From positions 1 through 59,594 of IMG/VR virus record IMGVR_UViG_3300021057_000001: a stretch of DNA of 59,594 nt. The stretch is one strand, 5' to 3'. Of the stretch, positions 39,276 to 48,016 are shown in pieces (position 1 is the first letter of the stretch; the number at the start of each line of letters is the position of its first letter). The DNA is from a virus. A program made the translations under genes and the position numbers. Under the pieces are notes generated by a model that was given only the letters and a program-made list of their open reading frames with translations, was not told where the DNA came from and searched no databases.

Positions 39276-39652
39276 ATATGAAGGGCAAGACCATCAAGCT
39301 GACGATCGACACCGGCGCGTACGAGCTCGGGCCGGTGCCGCCGAACACGCGCGTCGTGATCGAAGCGGGCTACCTGTTCGCTGGCGGCGCGCGCACGCTG
39401 ATCAATGAGGCGCTGCTCAAGACCGACGACGGCGCGGCGAGCAATCGCGCCGTGCTGGAACGGATCGCGGAGCGCGTCGTCGTGGCGTGGTCCGTCAGCG
39501 AGAAGCTCGATCGCGCGGCCGTCTCTCAGTTCCTGCTCGCGCTGTACGAGGAGCACGCCGATGCGGCGCTCGCGTTCTCGAAGGCGCTCGCCGACAAGAC
39601 ACGGTTCGCGCTGCCCACCCTCGTCGATGCGGAGGCGCTGGGGGAAGGGTAG
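39272..39652 (+). CDS. Tail assembly chaperone, short form (gpG-like), 126 aa
   Basis: A small helical protein starts at a GTG at 39272 overlapping the tail-tube stop. It ends at a TAG immediately after the slippery tract GGGGGAAGGG. Its place between tail tube and tape measure and the following -1 frame identify it as the G-type chaperone that coats the tape measure during tail assembly. Confidence 0.8.
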   Translation: MNMKGKTIKLTIDTGAYELGPVPPNTRVVIEAGYLFAGGARTLINEALLKTDDGAASNRAVLERIAERVVVAWSVSEKLDRAAVSQFLLALYEEHADAALAFSKALADKTRFALPTLVDAEALGEG

Positions 39653-40017
39653 CGGCCTGGCTCCAGTGGGAGCGCGAAGCCTCGCCGCACCTGCGACAGA
39701 TGCGCCTGTGGAACCGGACCCGCGAACAGATGGGACCGGAGGCGCGTGCGATCTTCGCGCGTCAGCCTGAGCAAGACGAGGCGATGGGCGTCGTGCTGAT
39801 GGCATGGGGCGACCTGTCGACGTGCCGGCCCGTCGGCATGGTCGAGGGCCGGATCCCGTGGGACAAGGCGAAGGACTGGGGAATCGAAAACGGCCTCGAT
39901 GTCGACGAGCGGCGCCTGCTGTGGCGCGTGATCCAGCGGCTCGACATCGAGGAGATGGACCGTCGCGCCTTCGAGGCGAGGACGGATCGCCCCGCTCAGC
40001 CATCGCCGCGACGATAG
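39272..40017 (+). CDS. Tail assembly chaperone, frameshifted long form (gpGT-like), about 248 aa
   Basis: The second part (39646-40017) has no usable start near its beginning but is clearly coding (WLQWEREASPHLRQMRLWNR, WDKAKDWGIENGLDVDERRL). It lies in the -1 frame relative to the short form and joins it at CTG GGG GAA GGG TAG. P-site GGG can re-pair perfectly after a -1 slip. Programmed -1 frameshifting at this exact place in the tail operon is well established in lambda and many siphoviruses. The tract is not a perfect XXXYYYZ heptamer. Confidence 0.75.
39985..39994 (+). promoter_or_regulatory. Late element copy 9 (GATCGCCCCG)
   Basis: It lies inside the last codons of the chaperone long form and ends 26 nt before the tape-measure ATG. 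It is followed by CGCGACGATAGGAC; there is no Shine-Dalgarno. Confidence 0.55.
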
Positions 40018-40020
40018 GAC

Positions 40021-41475
40021 ATGTCCGACTACGACATCGTGATCAAGCTCGACCCAGGACAGCCCGTCCAGGGCGCGAAGCAGGTGACCGCCGCGGTCGC
40101 CGGCCTTGAGGCACAGGGCAAGAAGGCGAAAGAGGCCATGGACGGCGCCGCCAGTGCCGCCAGGTCGCTGAAGTCGATCGACTTCAAGCAGGCCGCCGCG
40201 GCCGGCGCCCAGGCGTGGGGCATCCTGTCGCAGAAGTTCGAGCTGGGGAACACCCTGCTCGGCAAGGCGATCGACTCGACGGTGAAGTTCGCGGCCCTCG
40301 GCGCGCAGCTCGGCGGCCCGTGGGGCGCGGCCCTCGGCGCGATCGCCGGCGGACTGATCGAGGTCACCGACAACATCACGGGCCTGCGTTCGGAGGTCAC
40401 GAAGCTGGCCGAGGAGTCGAAGAAGCTGGCCGAGGACCACATCGCGAAGATGGGCGGCAGGCTCGGCGAGCTCGCGCGCGAGGCGAAGAAGACGGCCGGC
40501 GAGCTGAAGGAGATGAACGACGGCCTGTATGCGCTGCCCGGCGCGCTGGCTGCGACGTTCGATGCGTTCAACAAGGAGCGCGACGTCGTCAAGCGGGCGC
40601 GCGAGGAGATCGAGAAGTACAACGCGGCGAAGTTCGCGGCGTCGCCGCAGGGGAACGCGCTGAAGGGGTTCTCGGGCGGCGTCATGGGGCGCGAGGCGAA
40701 GCCGACGGCTGGCGGGGAGCGCCAGTACTACAACGGGCTCTCGCCGCTCGACTTCGCGCCGAGCCCGGCGCGCACGCCATACATGGGGCTCGGCGAGCGT
40801 GCGGACGGAGGGACTGGGCCGTACGCGGTCAACGTGACCGAGCAGCACGATCTCCAGGGGATCGCCCTCGACAACCTGAACACGAAGATCAAAGCGAACG
40901 CCGACGAGACCCTCCTCCTCGCCGCCAACACCCGCACATGGCGTCAGGAGCTCGCCGCGTCCAACACCGTCCTCCTGGCCGTGGTCGACGGTATCAAGCA
41001 GGCAGGTGCTTCGTTCGTCGACACGCTCGTCGATGGCGCGTTCGGCGCCGACGTGAGCTGGAAGCGGTGGGGCGAGGACATGCTCAAGATGTTCGCGAAG
41101 CTGATCCTCCAGGCGTCACTCCTCAAGGCGATCGGCTCACCGACGGGCGGCGTCGGCGGCACCGCGACCGGACTGTACAAGCTGCTCGGCTTCGCCAGCG
41201 GCGGCGTGATCATGCCGTCCGGCGGCGGCACGGCGGACACGCAGACCGTGGCGTTCCGCAAGAGCCCGAGCGAGACCGTGCACATCAACACGCCGGCGCA
41301 GGAAGCCGCGTACCGCAACGGGGGCGGTGGCGGCGGGCCCGTGAACTTCCAGATCGTGAACACCCCCGTCGACGACCGCGCGCTACTCCAGGCATTCAGC
41401 AGCCCCGCGGGAACGCAGACGTTCCTGAACCAGGTCCGCGCCAACCGCGGCGCGATCAAGGCGCTCCTCGAGTAG
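40021..41475 (+). CDS. Tape measure protein, 484 aa
   Basis: It comes after the chaperone pair and has an Ala-rich helical N-terminal half, a central hydrophobic segment (WGAALGAIAGGLIEVTDNIT) and the usual C-terminal block (FASGGVIMPSGGGTADTQTV, FRKSPSETVHINTP). Tape length sets tail length at about 0.15 nm per residue, so the tail should be only about 70 nm, short for a siphovirus. The ATG is at 40021. Confidence 0.82.
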   Translation: MSDYDIVIKLDPGQPVQGAKQVTAAVAGLEAQGKKAKEAMDGAASAARSLKSIDFKQAAAAGAQAWGILSQKFELGNTLLGKAIDSTVKFAALGAQLGGPWGAALGAIAGGLIEVTDNITGLRSEVTKLAEESKKLAEDHIAKMGGRLGELAREAKKTAGELKEMNDGLYALPGALAATFDAFNKERDVVKRAREEIEKYNAAKFAASPQGNALKGFSGGVMGREAKPTAGGERQYYNGLSPLDFAPSPARTPYMGLGERADGGTGPYAVNVTEQHDLQGIALDNLNTKIKANADETLLLAANTRTWRQELAASNTVLLAVVDGIKQAGASFVDTLVDGAFGADVSWKRWGEDMLKMFAKLILQASLLKAIGSPTGGVGGTATGLYKLLGFASGGVIMPSGGGTADTQTVAFRKSPSETVHINTPAQEAAYRNGGGGGGPVNFQIVNTPVDDRALLQAFSSPAGTQTFLNQVRANRGAIKALLE

Positions 41476-41482
41476 CGGCGGG

Positions 41483-41492
41483 AATCGCCCCG
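41483..41492 (+). promoter_or_regulatory. Late element copy 10 (AATCGCCCCG)
   Basis: It ends 27 nt before the GTG at 41520. The 15-mer GGAATCGCCCCGCGG is identical in copy 11. Confidence 0.6.
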
Positions 41493-41519
41493 CGGTGCTC
41501 TCCCCGAGACCCTACATGG

Positions 41520-42431
41520 GTGAGGCCAGACGGCTCTAGGCTCGGCGCGAACGTCGGATTCGGGTACCTGACCGATGACGACGATGACGACGCGTCGGGC
41601 GGGACCGGCGGCGACCTGTTCGACGCGCTGATCCCGACCTGGGACGCGACGCGGAACGTGTCGCAGAACTCGACGTTCACGCTGGCGATCACCGCGAACA
41701 GCGCACAGACGAACGGCGTCGTTGTCGTGAAGGTCAGCGATCTGGACGACGGGCGCGGCGGATCGGCCATCACGATTTCGACTGCAGCGCTCGACGGCTG
41801 GACGCAGACCGGCTGGTCGCGAAGTGGTGGGTTCTGGACGAACACGCTGACTCGTTCGAGCGTGGCGAGCGGGACCACGGCGCCGAGCTTCACGTTCACG
41901 TCTTCGGTAGCCGGCACGTGCACGATCTCGACGAGCTCGACCGCGCCACAGACCACCCAGGCCATCGGCGGCGGCCAGGCGCGCACGACGGTGTTCGGCG
42001 CGGCGGCGGCGTTCGAGGCGGTGCCCGCGCTCGTCGGCGCGTCGCTGCCCGGCGACTTCAAGGCGACGATCACCTGCACGGGCGTCGCGCAGACCAACGG
42101 CTACGTGTTCATGGCCGGCAACTTCAGCGCCACGCCGGTGTTCGCGACCGTCTCGCTCGATGGCTGGTCGGAGAGCGGCTGGACGCAGATCGATACGGGC
42201 AACGTTCCGTACGAGACCGACGGTACGCCCGAGTACACGCACTACAACATTCTGACCCGCACGAACGTGCCGGTGGGAACCACCGAACCGACATGGACGC
42301 TGTCCCTCGTCCTGTCGTCGCCGGGCTCGCCCTACACGATCCGCTCTCTCCAGATCGGACCGCCGACGTTGCTGCCGCACACCGATCAGGCCACGGGCGG
42401 CGGCGCGTCGCTGTCGTCGGCATACGCATAG
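41520..42431 (+). CDS. Tail-associated beta-rich protein with duplicated domain, 303 aa
   Basis: Two similar blocks of about 115 residues can be seen: NVSQNSTFTLAITANSAQTN followed by VVVKVSDLDDG and LDGWTQTGW, then PGDFKATITCTGVAQTNGYV with LDGWSESGWTQ. Both are all-beta. A run of six Asp residues precedes them. The start is the GTG at 41520; a nearby ATG (41516) leads to an immediate stop. It probably decorates the tail or binds a surface receptor. Confidence 0.68.
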   Translation: MRPDGSRLGANVGFGYLTDDDDDDASGGTGGDLFDALIPTWDATRNVSQNSTFTLAITANSAQTNGVVVVKVSDLDDGRGGSAITISTAALDGWTQTGWSRSGGFWTNTLTRSSVASGTTAPSFTFTSSVAGTCTISTSSTAPQTTQAIGGGQARTTVFGAAAAFEAVPALVGASLPGDFKATITCTGVAQTNGYVFMAGNFSATPVFATVSLDGWSESGWTQIDTGNVPYETDGTPEYTHYNILTRTNVPVGTTEPTWTLSLVLSSPGSPYTIRSLQIGPPTLLPHTDQATGGGASLSSAYA

Positions 42432-42441
42432 GAGCCCACGC

Positions 42442-43476
42442 ATGCAGCGCATTGTCCAAAGCGAATCGACCGCCGCGCGGCGCCGCGTGTACTTCACCGC
42501 GGTCAAGGTCGACGACGTCACCGACGACCTGGTGACCGCGGAGATCGGGACGTGGGTCGTCAAGATCTCGAAGAACGGCGCCGACGCTGCGGCTCCGAGT
42601 GGCTCGACGGTCACCGAGGTCGACTCCACCGACTTCCCCGGCCTCTGGTACTGGGAGGGCAACGCCGCCGACTTCGACACGCTCGGCGTGCTCCTGGTCC
42701 GCATCACGAACACCAGCGGCTCGAAGGTGATGCGCTCGAGGTCGATCCTCGTGCACGTCGTCGCGAGCGATTCGATCTACGTGACGCCGCCGGCGGACAT
42801 CAAGAAGGTCGACGGCACCGCGATCCCGACGCCGACGACTGCCGGCGTGCTCCGCGTCGACGTCAAGGCGATGGAGACGGGCGTGCTAACGAACACGGCC
42901 ATCGCCTCCGACGCCATCAGCGCCGCGAAGGTCGCCGACGGCACGATCGATCTCGCCACGTTCGCAGCCGACGCACTGCTCTCCGCCTTCGGTATCGCGA
43001 ACATGGGCACGGCGCAGGCCGGCTCGACGGGTACGACTCTGAAGCTCGCCAACGCGGCGTCCTCCAGCGACGACCGCTACCTGAACGGCGTCGTGCTGAT
43101 CACCGGCGGCACCGGCGCCGGGCAGATCAATCAGATCTCGGACTACGTCGGCGCCACGCGCGTCGCCTCCGTCGCGCAGACGTGGGCCACGACGCCCGAC
43201 GCCACCTCGGTCTATGTCATCTACGCTGGCGGCGCGGCGTCGAGCGCTCCGAGCGCGGCGACCGTCGCGACCGAGGTCTGGGCCAAGGTGCTGGAGGGCT
43301 CGCACACCTCGGCGGACCTCATGCGCCTGTTCGCGTCGGCGCTGCTGGCGATGGCGAGCGGCTGGTCGACCGGAACGCTCGTGTTCCGCGACCTCGCGAA
43401 CACCAAGAACCGGTTCGTGTCCGTCGTCGACGAGGACGTCGGTCGCACGAGCCTCTCCATCCTCGACGCGACGTAG
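42442..43476 (+). CDS. Tail structural protein, 344 aa
   Basis: The first 115 residues (RRRVYFTAVKVDDVTDDLVT, KISKNGADAAAPSGSTVTEV, RSRSILVHVVASDS) resemble N-terminal attachment domains of baseplate upper or fibre proteins. The rest is Ala/Thr/Ser-rich (TAIASDAISAAKVADGTIDL, VVLITGGTGAGQINQISDY). It is probably a fibre or distal tail part. The ATG is at 42442. Confidence 0.65.
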   Translation: MQRIVQSESTAARRRVYFTAVKVDDVTDDLVTAEIGTWVVKISKNGADAAAPSGSTVTEVDSTDFPGLWYWEGNAADFDTLGVLLVRITNTSGSKVMRSRSILVHVVASDSIYVTPPADIKKVDGTAIPTPTTAGVLRVDVKAMETGVLTNTAIASDAISAAKVADGTIDLATFAADALLSAFGIANMGTAQAGSTGTTLKLANAASSSDDRYLNGVVLITGGTGAGQINQISDYVGATRVASVAQTWATTPDATSVYVIYAGGAASSAPSAATVATEVWAKVLEGSHTSADLMRLFASALLAMASGWSTGTLVFRDLANTKNRFVSVVDEDVGRTSLSILDAT

Positions 43477-43485
43477 GAGCACGCC

Positions 43486-44634
43486 ATGGCCGACAACGTA
43501 GCAATCACCGCCGGCGCCGGCACCAGCGTCTCGACCGACGACGCCGGCGCGAGCGGCCACGTCCAGCGCATGAAGCTGGCGGTCTCGGCCGACGGCTCGG
43601 CGACGCACGTCGGCGCCGACGCCAACGGACTCCAGGTGCAGGGCGCCGCGGCGACGGATGCCGCGGTCGCCGGGAACCCCGTGCTTGTCGGCGGCCGGGC
43701 CTCGGCGGCAGCGCCCACCGATGTCTCCGCCGACGGCGACGCGGTCTCGGCGTGGCGACTCCGCAACGGCGCCGCTGCGGTGGCGGTGACGGCGGCCGGC
43801 GCGCTGATCGGGGGCGACGCCTCGAACGGCCTCGACGTCGACGTGACGCGGCTGCCTGCTCCATTCGGCGCGGCGGGTGCGACGAGCGTCGCCAAGGCCG
43901 AGGACGCTGCATCGGCGAGCGCTGACGTCGGCATCCCCGCGCTCGCCGTGCGCAAGGCGACTCCGGCCAACACCAGCGACACCGACGGCGACTACGAGAT
44001 GCTGCAGATCTCGGCGGGGCGGCTGTGGACGTCGGCCACGATCGACGCGGCGCTGCCGGCGGGCACGAACGCGATTGGCAAGCTGGCTGCCAACAGCGGC
44101 GTCGACATCGGTGATGTGGATGTGACGTCGCTGACGGGCGGCACGATCGCGCACGACGCGGCCGACAGCGGCAGCCCGATCAAGGTCGGTGCGCGCGCGG
44201 CGGCGACGCTTGCGGATGACACGATGGTCGCGAACGGCGACCGCACCGACGCCGTCTCCGACCTCGACGGCGCGCTGATCGTGCGCCCCGGGTTCCCGCT
44301 CGGCGACCTCATCAGTGAGCGAGTCACGAACACCGATGGCGCCTCGACGGCGCTGACGAACTTCGGCGCCGGCGGCGCGGGTGTCCGCAACTTCGTCACG
44401 GCGATCGTCGTCTACAACTCGTCGGCGACGGCGGGAACGATCGACTTCCGCGACGGCACTGGCGGCGCGGTGCTGTTCACTGTCCCGATCCCGGCGACGG
44501 GCGGCTGCGTCATCGCAAACGGCGGCATGCCTCTGTTCAAGACCAGCGCGAACACCGCGCTCGCCTTCGACGTCTCGGCGGCGCTGTCGACGGTGACCAT
44601 CTCGCTCTCGGGGTTCCGGTCGAAGGTGGTCTGA
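43486..44634 (+). CDS. Tail structural/fibre protein, 382 aa
   Basis: An Ala/Asp/Gly-rich beta protein with loosely repeated segments (NPVLVGGRASAAAPTDVSAD and later SPIKVGARAAATLADDTMVA) and a C-terminal globular part (FVTAIVVYNSSATAGTIDFR). Similar segments occur in structural proteins of other siphoviruses. The ATG is at 43486. Confidence 0.62.
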   Translation: MADNVAITAGAGTSVSTDDAGASGHVQRMKLAVSADGSATHVGADANGLQVQGAAATDAAVAGNPVLVGGRASAAAPTDVSADGDAVSAWRLRNGAAAVAVTAAGALIGGDASNGLDVDVTRLPAPFGAAGATSVAKAEDAASASADVGIPALAVRKATPANTSDTDGDYEMLQISAGRLWTSATIDAALPAGTNAIGKLAANSGVDIGDVDVTSLTGGTIAHDAADSGSPIKVGARAAATLADDTMVANGDRTDAVSDLDGALIVRPGFPLGDLISERVTNTDGASTALTNFGAGGAGVRNFVTAIVVYNSSATAGTIDFRDGTGGAVLFTVPIPATGGCVIANGGMPLFKTSANTALAFDVSAALSTVTISLSGFRSKVV

Positions 44635-45473
44635 TGCGCCTGCGGCTGCCCACTCCGCGCTTCGAGCTGCCGCCTGCGGTTCTCCGCGATCTCGAGCGCG
44701 GAACGCCGCTGCCGCTCATCGGCTGGAGCGCTCCGCCGCCGATCACGCAGCGTTGCGCGGCGACGTTTCAGGCGGTCGGAGCCACTGCGAGCAACTCCGC
44801 CGGCGGTGACGCGACACCAGCGTGGCCGACGCACGTCGCCGACGACATCGCGATACTGGAGGTCAGCCAAGCCAAGGCGTCGGCGAATGATCCCGGGGTG
44901 GCGACGCTCAGCACCGCGAACGGATTCGCGGCCATCACAGGAGCCGATCGCGGCTCGGTTCACAACCCAGGCATCGGCGGCTCTGGCGTGCACGTCACCG
45001 CGTTCTGGTGCCGCGCGACGAGCTCGAGCATGTCGTCGCCAGTCGTGGCGGGTATCGCCGACGCCGTCATCAACGCGCGCATTCTGACGATTCGCGGCGC
45101 CATCACGAGCGGCGATCCATGGGATGTGGTGTCGACCGCGGCAAACAACGCCTCGGGCACGGCTGTCACCATCACCGGTGCAACCACGACCGGCGCGGAT
45201 CGATTGGTCGTCGTCGTGACGGCTGGCAGCATCGCCAGCGCGACGATCTCGTCGTACGCGAACGCCGATCTCACGTCGGTCACCGAGCGCAACGACAGCG
45301 GCACGCAGTGTCATCTCTCGTCGGCGACAGGCGACAAGGCCACCGCTGGAGCGTACGGGAACACGACGGCGACGCTCAGCAGTGCCTCGGCCTGGGCCGG
45401 GCTGACGATCGCGATCAAGCCGGCTCCGTCGTTGGGCAGCAGCGGCAACCTCCTCCTGCTCGGAGTCGGCTGA
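44634..45473 (+). CDS. Tail structural protein, 279 aa
   Basis: A Ser/Thr/Ala-rich beta protein with a short Pro-rich N-terminus (LPTPRFELPPAVLRDLERG) and an almost continuous strand-like body. The ATG overlaps the upstream TGA (TGATG). It is probably part of the distal tail or fibre. No family is certain. Confidence 0.62.
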   Translation: MRLRLPTPRFELPPAVLRDLERGTPLPLIGWSAPPPITQRCAATFQAVGATASNSAGGDATPAWPTHVADDIAILEVSQAKASANDPGVATLSTANGFAAITGADRGSVHNPGIGGSGVHVTAFWCRATSSSMSSPVVAGIADAVINARILTIRGAITSGDPWDVVSTAANNASGTAVTITGATTTGADRLVVVVTAGSIASATISSYANADLTSVTERNDSGTQCHLSSATGDKATAGAYGNTTATLSSASAWAGLTIAIKPAPSLGSSGNLLLLGVG

Positions 45474-45475
45474 CT

Positions 45476-48016
45476 ATGAGCCTGCTCCTCCTGCTCCGCA
45501 CGAACGCGTACGGCAAGCCGTACTCCTCGTACTGGAGCGACCACTTCCCTCGCAAGAGCCAGGGCCACTCCTCGCACTGGAACTACCACTTCCCCGACGA
45601 GCCGTCGACGGACACGCCGGGCACCGATCCGGAGGGAGCGGCCACCTTTGCTCTCACCCTCGAGTCCGAAACCAAGGTCACGTTCGCGTGGCGCACCGGC
45701 CTGTTCAAGAGCTACTCCGGCAAGGAGCGCCGGCAGAACCTGATCGACGACCCGGCTATGCGCTTCGAAGGCAAGGCGCTGCTGGTCGGCGACGACCTGC
45801 GCACGGCGAGGTCGAGGATCGCCAGCTACGCGGCTCTGGGAAGGCCGTTCCAGCTCGGGCTGCCGTACGAGGAGCTGGCGCTGCGTGCCAAGTCGACAGG
45901 GGCTGTCGTCGCGGTGCACTCGACGGCACGCGCCGACTGGGCCGTGCCTGGGCAGCGCGTCGTCGTACGCCGCAAGACGGGCAACGCCTATCAGAACATC
46001 GAGGCGGTGATCCAGTCGACCACCGCGACCACGATCACCATCGACAAGACGCTCGGCGACGTCGGCGCTCTTGGCGCGTCGATCATGCCGACGATCGCCG
46101 TCTACCTCGAGCCGCAGCAGGGGTTCCAGCGCTACGTGACACCCGACGGCGTCGAGCACTGGGCGCTGCGTGCCCGATGCGCCGTGGCCGGGTTCGCCTC
46201 GAGCGACGTGCGCGCGCGGCTCTCGCTCGCCTCGCCGAAGACCACGAGCGGCGCATTGACCGGCCTCACCCTGTGGGCACGCGACGCCGGCGCGGCAGGC
46301 AACTCGATCGTGATCACCCAGAACGATGACGCGCTGACCAGCGGCGGCGAGCTCGTCGAGGACACGGTCGCCAAGACGCTCACGATCAAATTCATGGGCG
46401 GGCTCACGACGGCGGCCCAGTACTTCACGCTGATCAGCAACGGCTCGTCGCTGGTCCGCCCGGACGGCACGTACACGCCCAGCGCGGTGCTGGCCAGCAC
46501 GAGCGACGAGTTCGCGGCCTCGGCGCTATCAGGAGGCGCGAACGCCACCCCGTGCTCGTGGGGCCTCAGCGCGACGGTGGCGACGTTCGCCGGCTCGCCG
46601 ATCTGGGACCGCGGCATCGACGCCCAGGGCGGATCTGCCGACGACTCGGTGCACACCATGGCCCAGGTGCAGGACCTCGGCGGGCTGCCGTTCGCTGCTG
46701 GGAGCGCGACGATGCCCGATTGGGGCCGCCGCATCGCGATCGATCGAGCGCGCCTCGATCAGTGGCAGTGGGTGAAGAAGTTCCTCGACACCGTGAAGGG
46801 CCGCTGGAAGTCGTTCTGGCTGCCGACGATGCGGCCGGATCTGGTTCCGACGGCGAAGGGCGTCGGTACGCTGACCGTCGAGTCGGGCGAGAGCGACGTC
46901 GCGGCCTGGTACCCGCTGCAGCGCGGCCACCTGATGGTGCGTGAGGCGAGCGGAACGATCACGTATCTCGTCATCGCCGATGCGATCGACAACCACAACG
47001 GGACACACACGCTGTCGATCCGGAACGCGGCTGGCGGCTCGGTGACGCTGGCCACGCTGCCCGAGCTCGTGTGCTGGCTCGAGCGCTGCCGGCTGGAGAG
47101 CGACGAGGTGCAGGTCCAGTTCGCCGATGCGCGGTTCGCGGTGAGCATGCTGGCGAGGGCGGTGCAGCAGGACGAGGAGGATGCGGCGGCCGATACCCTC
47201 CTGCGAGACGAGGGCAGCGTCGAGGAGGGCCGCGCGCGCGAGGCGATCCGGATCGAGCACGGCAGCGTCGAGTACCTGATCGCCACCGGAACCCGGAATC
47301 TCACGATCGGCTCCGACACGTTCACCGCGCAGCCGGCCGGTCGCGGAGAGATCCGCGTCACGAACGCAAACGCTGACGCCGACGAGATGCAGATCCATCT
47401 TCCGGTCTCGCATCCGTTCTGTCGTCGCTGGCTTGGCGCGCCGACGCCACCGCAGCTCGTGAACGTGACCATCTATCGCTACCAGATCCTAAGTGGCGAG
47501 TCGGAGATTCAGTTCGCTGGCGAGGTCCTGTCGGTGCAGCCCGACGGGCACACCGCGGTGATTCGCCTGATCTCCACGTTTGCGCGCGCGCTGCTCCAGC
47601 GCGTTCCCAGCCAGACCGTGGGACGCACGTGCTCACACCTGCTCGGCGACGAGAACTGCCGCGTCAATCTCAACACCTTCAAGGTGTCGACCACGGTCAG
47701 CTCGTTCAGCGGCCGCTCGATCACGGTCGCATCTGTCGGTGGCAACCCGACGGGATGGTTCGACGGCGGCCACGTTACGCACACGGCAAGCGGCGAGAAG
47801 CTCACGATCTCGGTGCACAACGGCTCGATCCTCGAGCTGCAGCACGCCATCTATGGCCTGGCCGTGGGCGACGCGATCGACATCTTCCCGGGGTGCGCCA
47901 AGACGGTCGCGATCTGCGCCTCGAAGTTCAATAACGCGGACAACTTCAGCAACCCGCCCCTCTTGCCCGTCGCGAACCTGATGCGCGCGACCGGCTTCGG
48001 AGTCATCCGGTCATGA
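45476..48016 (+). CDS. Distal tail/baseplate protein with BR0599-like C-terminus, 846 aa
   Basis: The C-terminal part (GRTCSHLLGDENCRVNLNTF, DAIDIFPGCAKTVAICASKF, NADNFSNPPLLPVANLM) matches the BR0599/DUF2163 phage family found in gene transfer agents and related tails, with conserved Cys residues in LLGDENC and PGCAKT. The N-terminal 600 residues contain further beta domains. This is probably the adaptor joining tube to hub. The ATG is at 45476. Confidence 0.78.
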   Translation: MSLLLLLRTNAYGKPYSSYWSDHFPRKSQGHSSHWNYHFPDEPSTDTPGTDPEGAATFALTLESETKVTFAWRTGLFKSYSGKERRQNLIDDPAMRFEGKALLVGDDLRTARSRIASYAALGRPFQLGLPYEELALRAKSTGAVVAVHSTARADWAVPGQRVVVRRKTGNAYQNIEAVIQSTTATTITIDKTLGDVGALGASIMPTIAVYLEPQQGFQRYVTPDGVEHWALRARCAVAGFASSDVRARLSLASPKTTSGALTGLTLWARDAGAAGNSIVITQNDDALTSGGELVEDTVAKTLTIKFMGGLTTAAQYFTLISNGSSLVRPDGTYTPSAVLASTSDEFAASALSGGANATPCSWGLSATVATFAGSPIWDRGIDAQGGSADDSVHTMAQVQDLGGLPFAAGSATMPDWGRRIAIDRARLDQWQWVKKFLDTVKGRWKSFWLPTMRPDLVPTAKGVGTLTVESGESDVAAWYPLQRGHLMVREASGTITYLVIADAIDNHNGTHTLSIRNAAGGSVTLATLPELVCWLERCRLESDEVQVQFADARFAVSMLARAVQQDEEDAAADTLLRDEGSVEEGRAREAIRIEHGSVEYLIATGTRNLTIGSDTFTAQPAGRGEIRVTNANADADEMQIHLPVSHPFCRRWLGAPTPPQLVNVTIYRYQILSGESEIQFAGEVLSVQPDGHTAVIRLISTFARALLQRVPSQTVGRTCSHLLGDENCRVNLNTFKVSTTVSSFSGRSITVASVGGNPTGWFDGGHVTHTASGEKLTISVHNGSILELQHAIYGLAVGDAIDIFPGCAKTVAICASKFNNADNFSNPPLLPVANLMRATGFGVIRS

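Noticed and set aside
40215-41519. Upstream extension of the 41520 gene through the tape-measure region
   Set aside because: The tape-measure frame is the real one there. The late element and the GTG at 41520 define the start of the downstream gene.
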